Source of the DNA: Asterochloris sp. CNOR1 | Taxonomy: Eukaryota; Chlorophyta; Trebouxiophyceae; Trebouxiales; Trebouxiaceae | Reading direction: 5' to 3' | Length of the DNA stretch: 64,000 bases | Assembly: GCA_963969365.1 (NCBI GenBank) | Contig: OZ017751.1 | Location: 1,550,001-1,614,000, forward strand | Part shown: one piece after another, positions 49,220 through 64,000 of the stretch | Layout of the letters: the number at the start of each line of letters is the position of its first letter | Numbering within the stretch: position 1 is the first letter of the stretch | Program-made: the position numbers and the translations under genes | The notes under the pieces: model-generated | Databases searched by the model: none | What the model was told of the DNA's origin: nothing | What the model saw: the letters and a program-made list of their open reading frames with translations, nothing else

Positions 49220-50145
49220 ATGAGCGACAAATCAAGCAATCCCGAGGGTAAGCAAAATGGCGGTTCTTGATTCCCCCCTACCCCCACGCTGCAGCGGCTG
49301 CCAGGGATTTATACCATGTCGCGGATGTGGTGGATTGACTCAGCTGGTCCCATCCTTCACGATTACCCTTTTGCAGGAGCAGCTGCCACAGCTGGATCCT
49401 ATGTAAAAAGTACTGCAGATGGTATTGAAAGCCTCAGCAACCAGGCCGCAGAAGGGGTGAAGGGCACCCTGGGCGAGACTGTGAGAGCCCCCCTTTTCAC
49501 ACCTTGCAGAGCATTGAATCAGAACACCTTTGCACCCTTCTGACTGGGAAGGCTGGATTGGTGCAGGCAGCAGGCATCATAGCTGGGGCTGGAGGGTACA
49601 CAGCTGCTGGGCTCAAGAATGCTGGCGAGATGGTGGGCCTGCCAGGCTCCAAGGTGCGCCTCGACTGCCAGCCAGATGGTGAATCTCTCGCAGGTCCCAT
49701 GTCAGGGTTGGCTGACTCGTCAGTGCCAATGCAGGGGACTGGCGAGCAATTGAAGTCAGATGCGAAGGATACTGCCAACACAGTGCAGTCAGCCACCAGC
49801 AACGCAGCACACAAGGTTCGTCAGGAGGGAGGCCATCTGCTGCCCTGCATTGCTCACACCAACAGGCCTCCCAGATGCACCCCTGCCTGGCTTGCCAATA
49901 GTTGTGCCTGCCAGCAGTTTCCATGACGTGTGCAGGCTCAAAGCGGCGAAAGTGGCGCGAGCAAGTCTGCGCAGCAGATCAGGGATGACCTGACAAACAA
50001 GGCAGCCTCCACTGCTGATAATACCAAGAAGCACGCTGCGGACACCTACAACTCCACAGCTGACACTGTGAAGAACGCTGCAGGTCAGGGGGCCAAGAAG
50101 GCCAATGAGTTTGCTGACCAGAGCAAGCAGACTGCAAAGTACTGA
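49220..50145 (+). CDS. LEA-like stress protein, five exons (169 aa, host)
   Basis: Exons 49220-49247, 49377-49480, 49567-49653, 49735-49815 and 49936-50145 join in frame to 510 bp. The product is very hydrophilic, rich in Ala, Lys, Ser, Thr and Gly, with 11-mer-like amphipathic repeats (GEQLKSDAKDTANTVQSA, KKHAADTYNSTADTVKNA, AKKANEFADQSKQTAKY). This is typical of group 3 LEA proteins, which protect membranes and proteins during drying or freezing. The middle exon is more hydrophobic (AAGIIAGAGGYTAAGLKNAGE). All introns use GT...CAG. No targeting peptide is evident. Confidence 0.78.
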
Positions 50146-50362
50146 GTGGAAAGAGAGTTGTGCTCTGGTGTCTAACAGGTACTTAAAAAACTTAAAACTT
50201 TGAGTGGGAGGGAGCTTGAACTAAATTGTGCCCAAGAGATGGTCCACTGGCAGCCAAACATTCACTTTGACTGGGGATGGGGGTCAAGACTTGTACTGTT
50301 TTGTTTTGTTGTGACTGCTGCTAAGCATGTGACAGAAGCAACCTGCTCTACCAGAAATAAGG

Positions 50363-53083
<2,721 letters not shown>

Positions 53084-53330
53084 GAGTCGGAGGTCAAAGG
53101 GTTGGCCGAACCCCCCATGGGGGAGAGGTTTTTGAGGACAAGTCAATAAGCAGGCTCTGCTCTGGGCTTCCCAATCTGAGATCGTCAGCATTTACTCGTG
53201 GGTCTATTATCCAGGAACAAGTGTCATCAGCTTCAAGACAGCGCCTCCCAACACAGCTCTGATCATTGACAGGCAGTGCAGCCTAGCTCTGCCCGTACCA
53301 GCGCTGCATCCGTGAGCCTCAGCTCCAGTC

Positions 53331-56300
53331 ATGTCGGTGAGGCCATGCCAACCATGCCTGCAGCGCAATGCCATCAAGCTCTTTGGTTCCCCTGGTGCAG
53401 ACCTCTGACCAGCTGCTGTGATACAGATATTTGAGTACAATGGAGCAGCCATTGTTGCCATGGCTGGCAAGGAGTGCATTGCCATCGGCAGCGACCTGCG
53501 CTTTGGCGTGCAGTTTCAGACATTGGCCTGCGACTATAAGAAGGTCCAGAGAATACACGATCACCTCTTTCTAGGCCTGGCGGGGCTTGGCACAGACGCC
53601 CAGACGCTGTGAGTCTGGGTGCAAACCGTTCGTCAGTCAGATGCATGTCTTGCTGCACAGGCTTCACAATCGTAAGCGCAGCAGCAAAGGAGCCTGTGCC
53701 CCCAGGTGTTCAGGGCAGTGCACTTGACAGCGCTGCTGCTGCTGGAACGCCCTTGGGCTGCAAACAGGGCACTGCCTCCCACCAGCGCTGCTGCTGCTTT
53801 GCATTGGCACCATCTTTCAGCCTAGAGCAAGCTGGGCTCAGCCCTGCACCAGCTTTGCTGCAATGCTGAGTGTGTGCTCCAATCGAAGGCATTGTCATGT
53901 CCTGCCTCACACATGCTCTGCCATGCAGGTTAGCCCACTTCCCCACATTGTGCAACGCCATTCCTGCACCCACTCAACTGCTGCTGCACTCCTTTTTCTG
54001 TCATGCAGAACCGGTTCAGGAAGCGCCATCTGTCTGCCTTGCTGCTGCAATCCTGCTCTGCACCTGCTCTGCAAGCCAATAAAGCATGCTCTACCCTGCA
54101 GATGTAATCACATCACTTACACCTACTGTACTGCTGCTAGGCATATACGCTCTGCCATGCAGACTCATGCGCTTCATGGGCTCTTACATCATGCCATGGC
54201 GTCCCCTTTACCTGCTGTGGAGCTGCTGCTGCAAAACAAGTTCTGCTATGCAGGGATCTCCACTCCACGAGCTTGATGGTGTAGACCTTCCGCAGCACCT
54301 TGTTTGTAGCTGCTGCACAATCTGGAGATTCTTCTGCACCTGTTCTGCTGCTGCTCAGCCTAGGTTGTTCCCTGCAGGTTTGCCCGTTTCAGAATGCGGC
54401 ACAACCTATACAAGCTGCAGGAGGAGCGCAATATCAGCCCCAAGACCTTTGCAGAGCTCGTGTCCTCCACTCTCTATGAGAAGAGGTGGGCTCCATAGGC
54501 AGAGCACCCCCTCCTGCCTGAAGCAGTTGCAGGGGGCTGGTTAGTCCTCAGCACCAGCATGTTCCACACAGAAAGCACTGGCTGCATCTGCGCCTGTTTG
54601 CACAGCGCCATCTGCAGGCCTGCTCCTGCCACTCACAGCAAACCGGTGGCCATGTGCCTGGCTTCCCAGCACCCCTGATGTTGTAGCCTCCCTCTACTTC
54701 TCAGCTTCCTGAACAGGGAGTGCGCTGTCGCCACCAACGTGTTGCCTGGGCTGACAGCTCTGGTGCTTGCCTTCCATCAGCCTGATGGTGCCGTCGCCAA
54801 CCACTGGTTCACCTGTGCTGCCAGGTTTGGACCATACTTTGTGTCCCCTGTCATCGCTGGCCTGGAGAAGGACGGCACCCCTTACCTGGCGGGCACGGAC
54901 AGCATTGGCGCAATCGAGACAGCCAAGGATTTCATGCTGGCAGGGACGGCCCCGGAGTCCCTGTACGGCATGTGCGAGTCCATGTGGAGGCCTGACATGG
55001 TAAAACTCTCCTGTTTGCATCAGCGATGCTCGGCCGATTCAACTTGCGTGACACCAGGGGTATGGTACAGGGTATTTGCGTCCACGTGGAAGCCTGACGT
55101 GGTGTGCTCTCAGGAAGGAAAGGTGTAAGGCGGCTTCTGAGCGCAGCGTTGGTGAGTCCATCTGGATGCAGGAAGCTCCCGGGGCACCTGCGGGGACAGT
55201 GTGCCCACAGCATGCAGCCCCTTCTCATAGCTTGCAGACACTCAAGTACTTGGTGCAGTCTGGCAGCGCATATGCAGCGTGTCTGCCCGTTGCACTGGCA
55301 TCCCCTGGAGCAGCGGACCGCTGCGCCTCAGGTGCAGCCTGCCTTTGTAATGCCTGGCGGTCAAGGTGCCTGCCCACACAGCCACACTGCCTGCTGAGCA
55401 GGTGGCTGGTACTTTGGGGCCCAAGTCCAGGGGTTATATTATCTGCGCCCTCTGCGCCCCGTTGCATCAATGCTGGGGTCCAGTGTACAGGACCAAGGCA
55501 GCTCTGCGAGGTCACAGCACAGCTAGGTGCTACTTACTGGATATGCCATCTGTCTGCAGCCTTCCGCCTTGCTAACTGCTGCAGGACCCAGAAGCGTTCT
55601 GGGGTCACAGAGCCATCTAGCTGGGAATCTCTGAGACGCATGTCTGCCTGCAGATCACACTTTGCTTTGTCTGTGCAGGATTCAAATGAGCTGTATGAGG
55701 CGTCAATGCAGGGCCTGTTCAGACTCCGTGGGCAGCAGATCACCGCTGCACCTCACACTGTTGATATGTCCTGCAGGAACCCACCTGGCAGCTCTCAAAA
55801 GGTGAGCTGGGACTTGATGGAATGCATGACCACTGCCTTCCACTTACTCTTTCCTCTTAACATGTGCTGCAGGACCCAGAGGAGCTATTTGAGGTGACCG
55901 CACAGTGCCTGATGTCTGGAGTGGACAGGGACGCGCTGGCTGGCTGGGGTGGTGTCATCTACGTCATGTGAGCTTGTCCTTCCTTGGGCTCTTGAGGCCA
56001 CACCGCAAAGTTTCGACGAGGTTCTGGATGCTGACGGACCTGCAGTTGTGCATCGTGAGCACTTGAGGCCGGCTGCACATGCTGCAAGGCTGGCCAGCAC
56101 GGCAGCACACAGGTCGATGTGAGGTTTCACGTGAGGTAGCAGCATGGTCTGGGCATGGAAGCAAGGGCCTTTCACATTTCGTGGCGGCATTGTCTGGGCT
56201 CAGGAGGGAGTTCTTGGGCCATTTGTCAACAGCCTTGTCTGAGCTTTGGAGGTCAATCTTGCGCACTGCGAGAGACCTGGCCACAGGCAGCAGCATTGCC

Positions 56301-56696
56301 TGGGCACTGGCAGACCTGCATTTATATCGGAACCTTGACATCTGAGTGCTAACTTGCTTACAAGGCTACAGAATGATGGAGGCCTGTGCTTGCATATTTG
56401 GGGCACATGAGCTGTGCACTACTCACTGGCAAAGAGCAGGCTGCCTGGTGATTGCATCCTGGAGGCCTCTGCTTGCAGAACGTGCACTAGAAGCCCATGT
56501 GCCTTCCAAGCTTTGTGGCGCTTGTTGCTGGGACGAGGCCTGTACTCCAGATAGCATTGCAGCAGCACAACTCCCCTGTCTGCATGCCTGCGCGCTTCTG
56601 CAGGTTCTTCAGGCTGTGCACTGAGGCCAGTGTTGTCTCTGCTGCAGAACCAAAGACAAAGTCATCGCCAGGACGCTCAAAGGACGCATGGACTGA
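53331..56696 (+). CDS. 20S proteasome subunit beta type-3, six exons (204 aa, host)
   Basis: Exons 53331-53336, 53427-53608, 54378-54485, 54825-54999, 55873-55967 and 56648-56696 add to exactly 615 bp. That is 204 codons plus stop, the usual length of beta-3 (PBC/PSMB3). The product starts MSIFEYNGAAIVAMAGKEC and contains KKVQRIHDHLFLGLAGLGTD, FGPYFVSPVIAGL, TDSIGAIETAKDFMLAGTA, ESLYGMCESMWRPDM, ELFEVTAQCLMSGVDRDALA and GWGGVIYVITKDKV. Beta-3 is a non-catalytic ring subunit and lacks the N-terminal active threonine, as here. The first coding exon is only ATGTCG. The intron before exon 6 is 680 bp. Confidence 0.95.
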
Positions 56697-58347
56697 TTTG
56701 CAGCTGGGCTTTCTACTGAAGTTCTGCAAGCAAGCCACCCCCCTCTCTGTAATAAACAACGTGTCCAAACTTCGGCTGCAGCACGTCAGGAGCTGGCACC
56801 ATCTTGGGGTTCTGCTCTGCCTGGCCAGGCCAGTCGAAATTGGCAGCTGGCTGCGGCAGAGTGACTGGTGACAAGGCAGATGCAGCAGGCACCGCGGGGC
56901 CCTCCCTCTGGTGTGTGCATGAAGTAGCCTGGTGTCAGGCCAGCAGGAGTTGGCCGGCATTGCTGGGCGGCCTCTGCACAGCTGCACCTTGTCAGCAGCT
57001 GCTGCGATGCCACTGCTCATACAGGTCACTTGTGTGGCAGGTTGCACAGGATTCAGGCTCCTGATTGAGGCGGGCCCGCGACTACAACAACCTTCTCCAG
57101 GCGCTCAGGCAGTCAGTTGGCTGCAGGAGCACAAACACATGGAGTTGGCATGACCAGGTGAGTTGGCTTGCTTCTCTGCACCAGCTGGACTGCAGTCACC
57201 ATCACCATCATGTGCATGCCAGCAGCTCTGCATCAACAGAGAGCATAGTTTTGGGCTGTGTTGATCTGGTTGCTGCCTGCAGACAGGGGTTCATGTGAGC
57301 AAGTGCTGCAGTCTGGACGGGTGTTGAAACGCTGAGAGCATTGCACAGCACCTGCTGACGTGCACTGCCATGGGCAGGGCCGTCTTGGTACCTTTATGAC
57401 TTGTCAATCTGTCCAGTGAGCCTCGGCGCGCAGCAGCCACATCAAATGGTATTGCATTGCAAATGGTGCCAGCTGCTGTGCACATGCCCATGCAGCGGCT
57501 GGCCTGGTGCATTCACGTGAGTGCACCATGCTCTGCTACATGCACTGCATTGCAGCTATGCAGCCAACTTCAGTTGCCTGGTGCTTGTCATGATTTCAGC
57601 TCTGAAGTGATCTGTGCCTCGAGGGCATATGCATGGTTCAGGGTGCTGACTGCTGAGTTGCCTGAGGCACCACCTGCAGATGCTCCATCTAAGAGACATG
57701 CAGGATGTACAAATCAGCTGGGATCTGCAGATGCAGGCAGCTGCCTGTTAACATGCTGTGTATGAAGCAGACAGCTGCTGGTCCCTCCAGCTGCTGGTCC
57801 CTCCAGCAGCCGGTGGAGGTTTCCACTTTTGGCCTTGTCGGTCTTGTCCAAGAGTGCAGTACCCTAACCTCAATCCGTCTAGGAAGCTGTCCTCGGCAGG
57901 CCCCACTCGCAGTGCATTTTGGAGGGCCTGAGGCTGCCGTAACGCTTTCGAAGTGGTGGCCGCACTCTGAGTCCCGAGGTCAGTCGTGTAGCATCGCCAC
58001 TACCTGGTCATTCCGGCTGGATCCGGCTTCGGTGGCCCCTTTGCAAGCATCAGATGGCTGTTCGATTGCCTCGAAAGTTGGCTTGCCTCAACTGTGCACT
58101 TATAGCAGTGCGAAGCATGCCCATGGGCCTCCTGATGATGCTGTGGGGCCTCCAGATGCCTGATGCAGGCCGATGGCTGTAGGAGCCACCAGCTTTGTGC
58201 ATCACACCTGTCCATACTGGAATCCCCTGCCCCCAGACCGCCAGATGCAAAGCTGCCGCATCCCTACACGGATGCACCCTCGGTGATGGCCTGGCGAAGG
58301 CCATTGCAATTGTAATAGTCAGTGTTGTGCCCTGTGCCTGCAGATCA
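56697..58347. other. Intergenic region between proteasome and AP2 genes
   Basis: I found no coding exon I could support. There is a short 17-bp tandem repeat (GCTGCTGGTCCCTCCA type) near 57775-57810. The AP2 gene may have a non-coding 5' exon here because its first ATG follows a CTGCAG acceptor. Confidence 0.4.
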
Positions 58348-61300
58348 ATGGCCTCAGATCTGCAAGCTCCTTCCTCACGGCAGGCCGCCCCCGTTGGCTT
58401 GCTTCCCAACCCCTTCAATGCTCATCAGCCCTCCAACGCAGATCAGGTCAACCTCCAGGGTGAGGACATGCGCGGTCATGCTCTGCATTGATCACATTGC
58501 CACAACATATTTAATATCATATCATCTCTAAGCGGCAGCTATGCAGCCATATGGCTGTGCATGCACATTCAGGGAGAGATTTGATCTAAGCACGCTGAGT
58601 GGCAAAAGCCCGTTTACTTGTGTGACACCTGTCCATGTGACCTGCAGGCCGTCTCTTCAGCTTTCCAGGCCTGGCCAGGGCAGCGCCAGTACCCATATGG
58701 TCTGCCTGCGGGGATCAGCCCCTGTCCACAAGCGTGCTAAGCCTTCCCAAACAGCTCAGCCCACAGGCAAACCATGCACACGCCATGCAGTCTCAAGCAG
58801 GCCCACAGGTGCGCCCGTCCGCAAAACACATTGTACAGCACTACCTGCAGCCCATTGTGCGTGGATGTCACTCAAAATCAGCCCATGGTTGCCAACAGTG
58901 CCTGTTTCATGACCTGCAAGTCATGAAGGTGAAGTGTACAGCACTGTGTGGGCTCAGAAGTGCATGCAAGGGCCGCTGCCGCCTGGCCCCACCTACCCTG
59001 CACGTCCTAACTTGGTGCTGGTGCAGATGACTCTGCACCGCCAAGCGCTTGGCATGCTTCCAGAAGCCAAGGCAGACCTGTAGACATGCTACTGCTGTGT
59101 GCATGCCCTACGACAGAGCAATCAAGCCCTCTGCACCTTGTACTGCGCTCAGCATGCAAGGCAGCTTTGCGTGCATGGCCAGCAGGCCCGATTTGCTTCG
59201 TTGTTAAAATGGTGCAGAGACGTGCACCACGCCACAGGCAGTGTTTCAAGGGCTTGAACACACTCAGGCATGTGCTGTTGCAGGGCAGCCAGGTGCTGGA
59301 CTCACGCGTGGTCAGTTTGGCTATGACCTTCATCCCCACGGGTGCAAACGGTGGGCAGGTGGCTCAACTGGAGCACCAAGCCCAACCCTTTAGCCCAGTC
59401 CATGCAGCCAGTGAGCTCCAGGTCAAGATGCGGCAGGACTTGCCCAAGCCCATGCAGGTAGGCGGCCCAGCTGACTGATGCATGACATGGCAGGTGTTTG
59501 GCAATGGTGCTGGCTGGGGTCAGCCGCAGGTTGTCTTATTCGGCTCGTCAACCTGCCATGGAGTGTGCAAAGGTGGCTGGAAGGCCAGGCAGGGCCTGAG
59601 TGACCTGCAGCGCTGACTTGGCAATGACATGCATAATAGAAGCCTACACAATCTGTAGGAGGCTTGAACTCTGGGTTGCCATACATCTTACAGGAAAAGC
59701 CTGGCTGCCTGAAGGGCGTCAACTTGTTGCAAGTGCTCACTCTGTGCTAGAAATCACCCTGAGCAAGCTCAAAGTTTTACTTCACATCACGTGCGCCTGG
59801 GGTGCCACCATGGTGGTTGGAGGACTTCACCCCTGACTCACGTGCAGGTGGGCACAAGAGACACCAGCGGAACTTCCAGGGCGTCAACAGCCTCCAGACA
59901 GGCAGCACAGGAGGGGGCGCAGGCAGGGAAGGAGGTGAGGCAGCTGCTTACGCCTTTGTACCCTGGTGCCCCTCGGCACGGCAGCTGCAGGGTTTAAACC
60001 AGATGCAGTGTGTTGCTGCTTGCAAGGCACCTGTGCCATGGCATTGCAACTGGGGATGGCTGGCAGGCAGAGGCAGATATTGACCAGCTGCAGGGGCACC
60101 GTCAGATTGGTGAAGGCATTTGTTAACCCCCTTGCACGCCTCCTCAGGGCAGCTGGTCAGCCCTGGCAGCTAAGCATGCCAGCAGCAGCGCATGTGTGGC
60201 TTGCGCTCCTCTGGCTGCTTAGTCATGGCAGGCGCTGTCATGCCAGGCGGCCAGCAGCGTGACTGGCTTTGCCAGCTGGGATATGAGAGCATTGCCCTGG
60301 GGGGGCAGCAACCTGCTTGTTGCACATTGGACTCACCTAGCAAATCATGGTGACAGCATGGTGAGGCAATGAGAACCACATTTACACGTGCACATGATGA
60401 AAATGATGTGTTCATCATGTCCTCACTGGAGCCAGCAGATCACAACTATGTCACTGGGCAGGCACCAGGCTGCACATGAAGACACACATATAGGCCCTGA
60501 GACAAGCCTGCGCAGAAGAGGATGGGCATAACTCTCTGGGAAAATCCTGAAGCCAGCCAAAGTCTTCTGTAGGACCAGTCCAGCCATTGTGCTCTGCCAA
60601 ATCTGCACCCAGTGGATGTGTTGCCTGTTGCCATCACTGCACCCCGCAACCCACCCTGGCTGGTGTCAAGCGCTGAGTGCAGAGCACCTACCATGCAATT
60701 TCGCTGTCTTCTGGCATCTCAAAGCCATTATTAGGCTTGCCACCCTCAATAATGCTGGTGTGCAGGACGTGGCTGTCACCGCTCCCAAGAGTAGGAGGAC
60801 CACTGGAGCTGGCAATAGGAGCAGGAGCCGGCGGAGGTCCACCAAAGGAGAGGAGGAGGCTAAGGTGCCCAAGGAGCGCTCCAGCAAGTATCGTGGTGTG
60901 ACAAAGCACAAGCGCAGCGGCAGGTACGCTCATAAGGCTGGTATCCGCTCCTGTGGGTCCTGCAGTGTGGGTCAAGCAGGCTCTCTGGGAATTTCAGAGT
61001 TCTCAGCGTGGCTGCACCAATGCATAACAAGCTGCGGGACAGTCTTGCCCTTTTAGGCCTGCCCTTGCATCTCTCCTCCACTACTGCACGCCAGCTTGCA
61101 CCAGCAAGAGCACAGCAGCTGCTCTCACAAGCGATGCCCTGCATGAGGGTGCCAGGCAGCTTGTGCTCACAGCAACAGCAGCAGAGAAGGTGCAGGCAAA
61201 GCGCCAAAAAGCTTTGTTGCCGCCCCACTGCAGATGAAGAAAATGGGCATATGCTTCAGAGCTTCTTGTGCAAACCTTCTGTCAGTTGCTGCACATGCAC

Positions 61301-64000
61301 ACCTTGCCTGCTGCTCCAAGATTTACCAGCTGTGCCAGCTGTGCGCCAGGTGTGCATTCGCCGTGATACACTGTACAGCCTGTGTGGTTTTCAGGGTGCC
61401 CTTGCCTGGATGGTGCTAGTGTTTGTAGAGCATGCATGCACAGCATTCAACAAGGTGCAGCAGCGGTGGCTTGCATATGACTGACGCCCCATGCATGTGG
61501 GGCTTAATCGCAGCGGCACATCAGGCTGGCCCTTGCTGAATACAGTCACATTGAGCGCCTTTGCCACAGCGGCAAAAACTCTGTATAAGCCCCTGGCTGC
61601 ATCTGCACAGCGTCATGCAGGCCTTTTGGAGGCTGCTGGGCGCCATCAGCAGCTGGGCGGCTGCACAGCAACATTGTGACAACAGGAGCCAGGCTGCCAC
61701 GGGCAGCTGCTTTGCCAGCAGTTGCTGCTGAAGGCGAGGTGTCCACAGGATTGATTGCCTATTGAGAGTTTGCAGGTTGTTGGCCACGTGAAGAGCCCCA
61801 CTGCTCATCCCACAGCATAATCGATGCACCTGTAGGTGGGAGGCTCACATCTGGGTGAAGGACCTGGGCAGGCAGGTGTACCTGGGAGGTGAGCACATGA
61901 GGCGTGTGACAGTTGCATTTTGCAGCTTCCCACAGGACCCTGGCTATGCTTGCAGTTGCCCTGTGACTGGGGCTGGCCCCTGGCAGGCCTGCTAGAAGAT
62001 GTCTCTGCAGGGCAGCTCCCCTGGCACAGACCCAGTGTGGCTGGCACATGGACCTGGACCTGGAGCAGCACTGATCACAGCAGCGCTCAGCAGCACAATA
62101 AACTGAACTTGCCAAACCTGCAGCTGCAATGTGGTGGCTTGACATCAATGTGCAAGCTATGGGCTTGCCTTGTGCCCAACTAAGGGCACAGCTGTATTTG
62201 ACAGTCTGCACTGAGGCCTGCAGCCTGTTTGTAACCATTCACTGGCATTTGGCCTCCTTGCAGGCTATGAGCATGAAGACCACGCCGCAGAGGCCTTTGA
62301 TGTGGCTGCACTCAAATGCAAGGGCTCTGAGAGCAAGACCAACTTCGAAAGTGGCAGGTGCGCTCTGCGACCATGGTGCTGACCACAGGCTGCTGCATCA
62401 CCTGCACGAGCTGCAGCTGCAGGGGCTGCCACCACAGGGTGGCTGCCTGGTGCCTGGATGGCGGCCAAAGGGCCAGTGCTGGCCTATGAGGTGCCACCCA
62501 GCCTGCCTTGTTGTCCCCAGTCCCTCCTCTGCCCCGCCTGTTGCTGAAAGCACCTGCCTGCAGCTGTCCACATGCATGCACTGCCCTTAGCATGCTTGAC
62601 AGCACTTTATAAGGTCCAGCCCGCAGCACTTAGCCAACCCCTCCAGGTTCACATGCAAGGCATCTGCCCCAGCTGGCCGCTGGACCTTGCTGCAGTCTCT
62701 CTTCTGCACCCCAAAGCAGATCAACTTTGGTCGTTGAAGCAGCAGACTGTTGCACCCTCCTGTCCACTGGCGCCGCGAGGCTCTTGACCCCGCACTGCCT
62801 GTCCATGTGCAGGTACACAGACCTGACACGCTGCATGGACAGCATCAGCCTGGAAGAGCTGATCATGGCTGTCAGGCGCCAGAGCCAGGGCTTCAGCCGT
62901 GGCACCAGCACCTACAGGGGCGTCACGCACCACCCAAGTGGTGAGGCACCCCTGCTGCAGGCGACGCCAGCATTGCCTGACTTGTGCTGGTCACGTGTGC
63001 AGCACATAGCGGTGCTGTGCAGCAGTAGCCGTGGCCTGCAGGCTGGCCTGGCATTTGCATCTGCTGGAAAGAGCCAGTGAGCTGGTGCTCACCACCGCCA
63101 TGGTGAGGCACAAGGCCTTTCCTGGACAGTGAGGCACACTCTCCTCAGCTCACCCCTGCTGTAGGCCTTGCCAGTGGCTGCAGAACTTGCCATTCCAGGC
63201 TGCCTCGCCACAGCTGCCTGGGCCCCTGACAGCCTGAACTGCTGCAGGACGGCATGGGAGGCACCATCAGCCTCACCTGCAGCAGCATGCTTGGCCCCAG
63301 CCGTTTGCAGCTGGTTTGAATGAGTGACTGGCAATGGCAACCCCAGCCGTGAGCCTGTCTGACCTGCTTGCAGCCTTTGCTCCCGCGCAAGCACTGTGTT
63401 GCCTGCAGGACGCTGGGAGGCGCGCATCGGAGTCCCTGGCAGCAAGCACATCTACCTGGGCCTCTACCACCAGGTGAGGCATGGTTCGCTGCTCTGCTTG
63501 CGCAGCGCTTGTCAGCCTGGCATCTGCCTGCGGTGGCTGCAATCTTGCCTAGACGCAGCACTCTTGCTGGTTTCTTATCAGCCTGTCAAGCCAGACAGGC
63601 TCTCAAATGTCCTTGTATGCCGCCACTGCCTGCACAGGTTGCCTTTCACTCTGCCACTGCTGCCTGTGACACCAACAGACCTGTTGGCATGCTCAGATCT
63701 GCTGGCAGTCTTGTTGTCACATGTCCTGGGTCATCTTCTCATCTCTCCTGCAGAAGCAAAGCTTTGCGCCTCTACTGCCACTACAAGCCATGATGCCCCT
63801 ATACAGTGTATGGTGCACCTGAGCACTTCTTTGACACTTCGCCTTGCTACTCAGCATGCTGAGCCCCGCCTCGCCGCTCCTTGCTGCAGGAGGACGAGGC
63901 TGCCAGGGCCTATGACCGCTCCCTGGTACGCCTGCGCGGAATCGCAGCTGCCACCAACTTTGCCTTGTCGGACTACAAGCACGACCTCCAAGACTACCAT
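58348..64000 (+). CDS. AP2/ERF transcription factor with two AP2 domains (AINTEGUMENTA-like), 3' end beyond window (host)
   Basis: A plausible first coding exon is 58348-58459 (MASDLQAPSSRQAAPVGLL). The first AP2 domain is assembled from an exon ending at 60923 (basic KSRRTTGAGNRSRSRRR stretch, then SKYRGVTKHKRSG), 61836-61888 (WEAHIWVKDLGRQVYLG) and 62264-62357 (YEHEDHAAEAFDVAALKCKG). The linker and second domain come from 62813-62940 (GFSRGTSTYRGVTHHPSG), 63409-63473 (RWEARIGVPGSKHIYLGLYHQ) and from 63891 to the window end (EDEAARAYDRSLVRLRGIAA). Splice phases agree throughout. Two AP2 repeats joined by a linker define the AP2/ANT subfamily. It is a nuclear DNA-binding regulator. Exons between 58460 and 60760 are uncertain. 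Confidence 0.87.

Noticed and set aside
57190-57215. Run encoding HHHHH (TCACCATCACCATCATG)
   Set aside because: Simple-sequence CAC/CAT run in intergenic DNA; no gene context.

Overview
The window holds two very different kinds of DNA. Positions about 75-21114 are a complete, apparently intact, integrated Polinton-like virus (PLV): a 21.0 kb element with 567-bp terminal inverted repeats (TIRs). It has a double jelly-roll type major capsid protein, a penton-like minor capsid protein, an A32/FtsK-type packaging ATPase, a retroviral-type integrase, two long fibre proteins and a very large replication protein. Everything from 21115 onward (and the first 74 bases) is the host chromosome. The host has short exons, many introns with GTGAG/GTAAG donors and CTGCAG-type acceptors, and plant-like genes: a thylakoid CcdA-type protein, an LEA-like protein, a plastid-type ornithine carbamoyltransferase and an AP2 transcription factor with two AP2 repeats. 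A PAS-linked class I cyclic-nucleotide phosphodiesterase argues for an alga rather than a land plant. I infer a green alga, perhaps a trebouxiophyte; the species cannot be fixed from the sequence.

Element layout. Left TIR; a small leftward gene; a divergent promoter; then a rightward block with the 1515-residue polymerase-like/SF1 helicase/HNH fusion, the integrase and about six small genes, one of them F-box-like. A leftward morphogenesis block follows: small Gly-rich basic protein, penton-like protein, unknown, packaging ATPase, Ser/basic coiled-coil protein, 88-residue protein, major capsid protein, and a disordered protein carrying an array of TQT motifs. Diverging from that block are two rightward fibre genes, then two leftward small genes (one with a convincing 86-nt spliceosomal-type intron) and the right TIR. 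The large genes are uninterrupted and the TIRs look essentially identical, so the insertion is probably young. A palindromic CGTACG at both ends fits a 6-bp target-site duplication.

Host layout. (+) polytopic membrane protein of unknown function, just beside the insertion (21.4-24.6 kb); (-) CcdA-type thiol-transport protein (24.7-26.5 kb); (+) PAS/coiled-coil cyclic-nucleotide phosphodiesterase (27.0-38.1 kb); (-) SEN1/senataxin-like helicase (38.9-49.0 kb); (+) LEA-like protein (49.2-50.1 kb); (-) ornithine carbamoyltransferase (50.4-53.1 kb, seven exons resolved); (+) proteasome subunit beta-3 (53.3-56.7 kb, six exons resolved to exactly 204 residues); (+) AP2-domain transcription factor running off the end (58.3 kb to beyond 64.0 kb).

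The most unusual signal outside the virus is in the host introns. They repeatedly contain diverged partial copies of a neighbouring exon edge together with its splice site ('exon echoes'). I see this in the phosphodiesterase, SEN1-like, OTC and proteasome genes.
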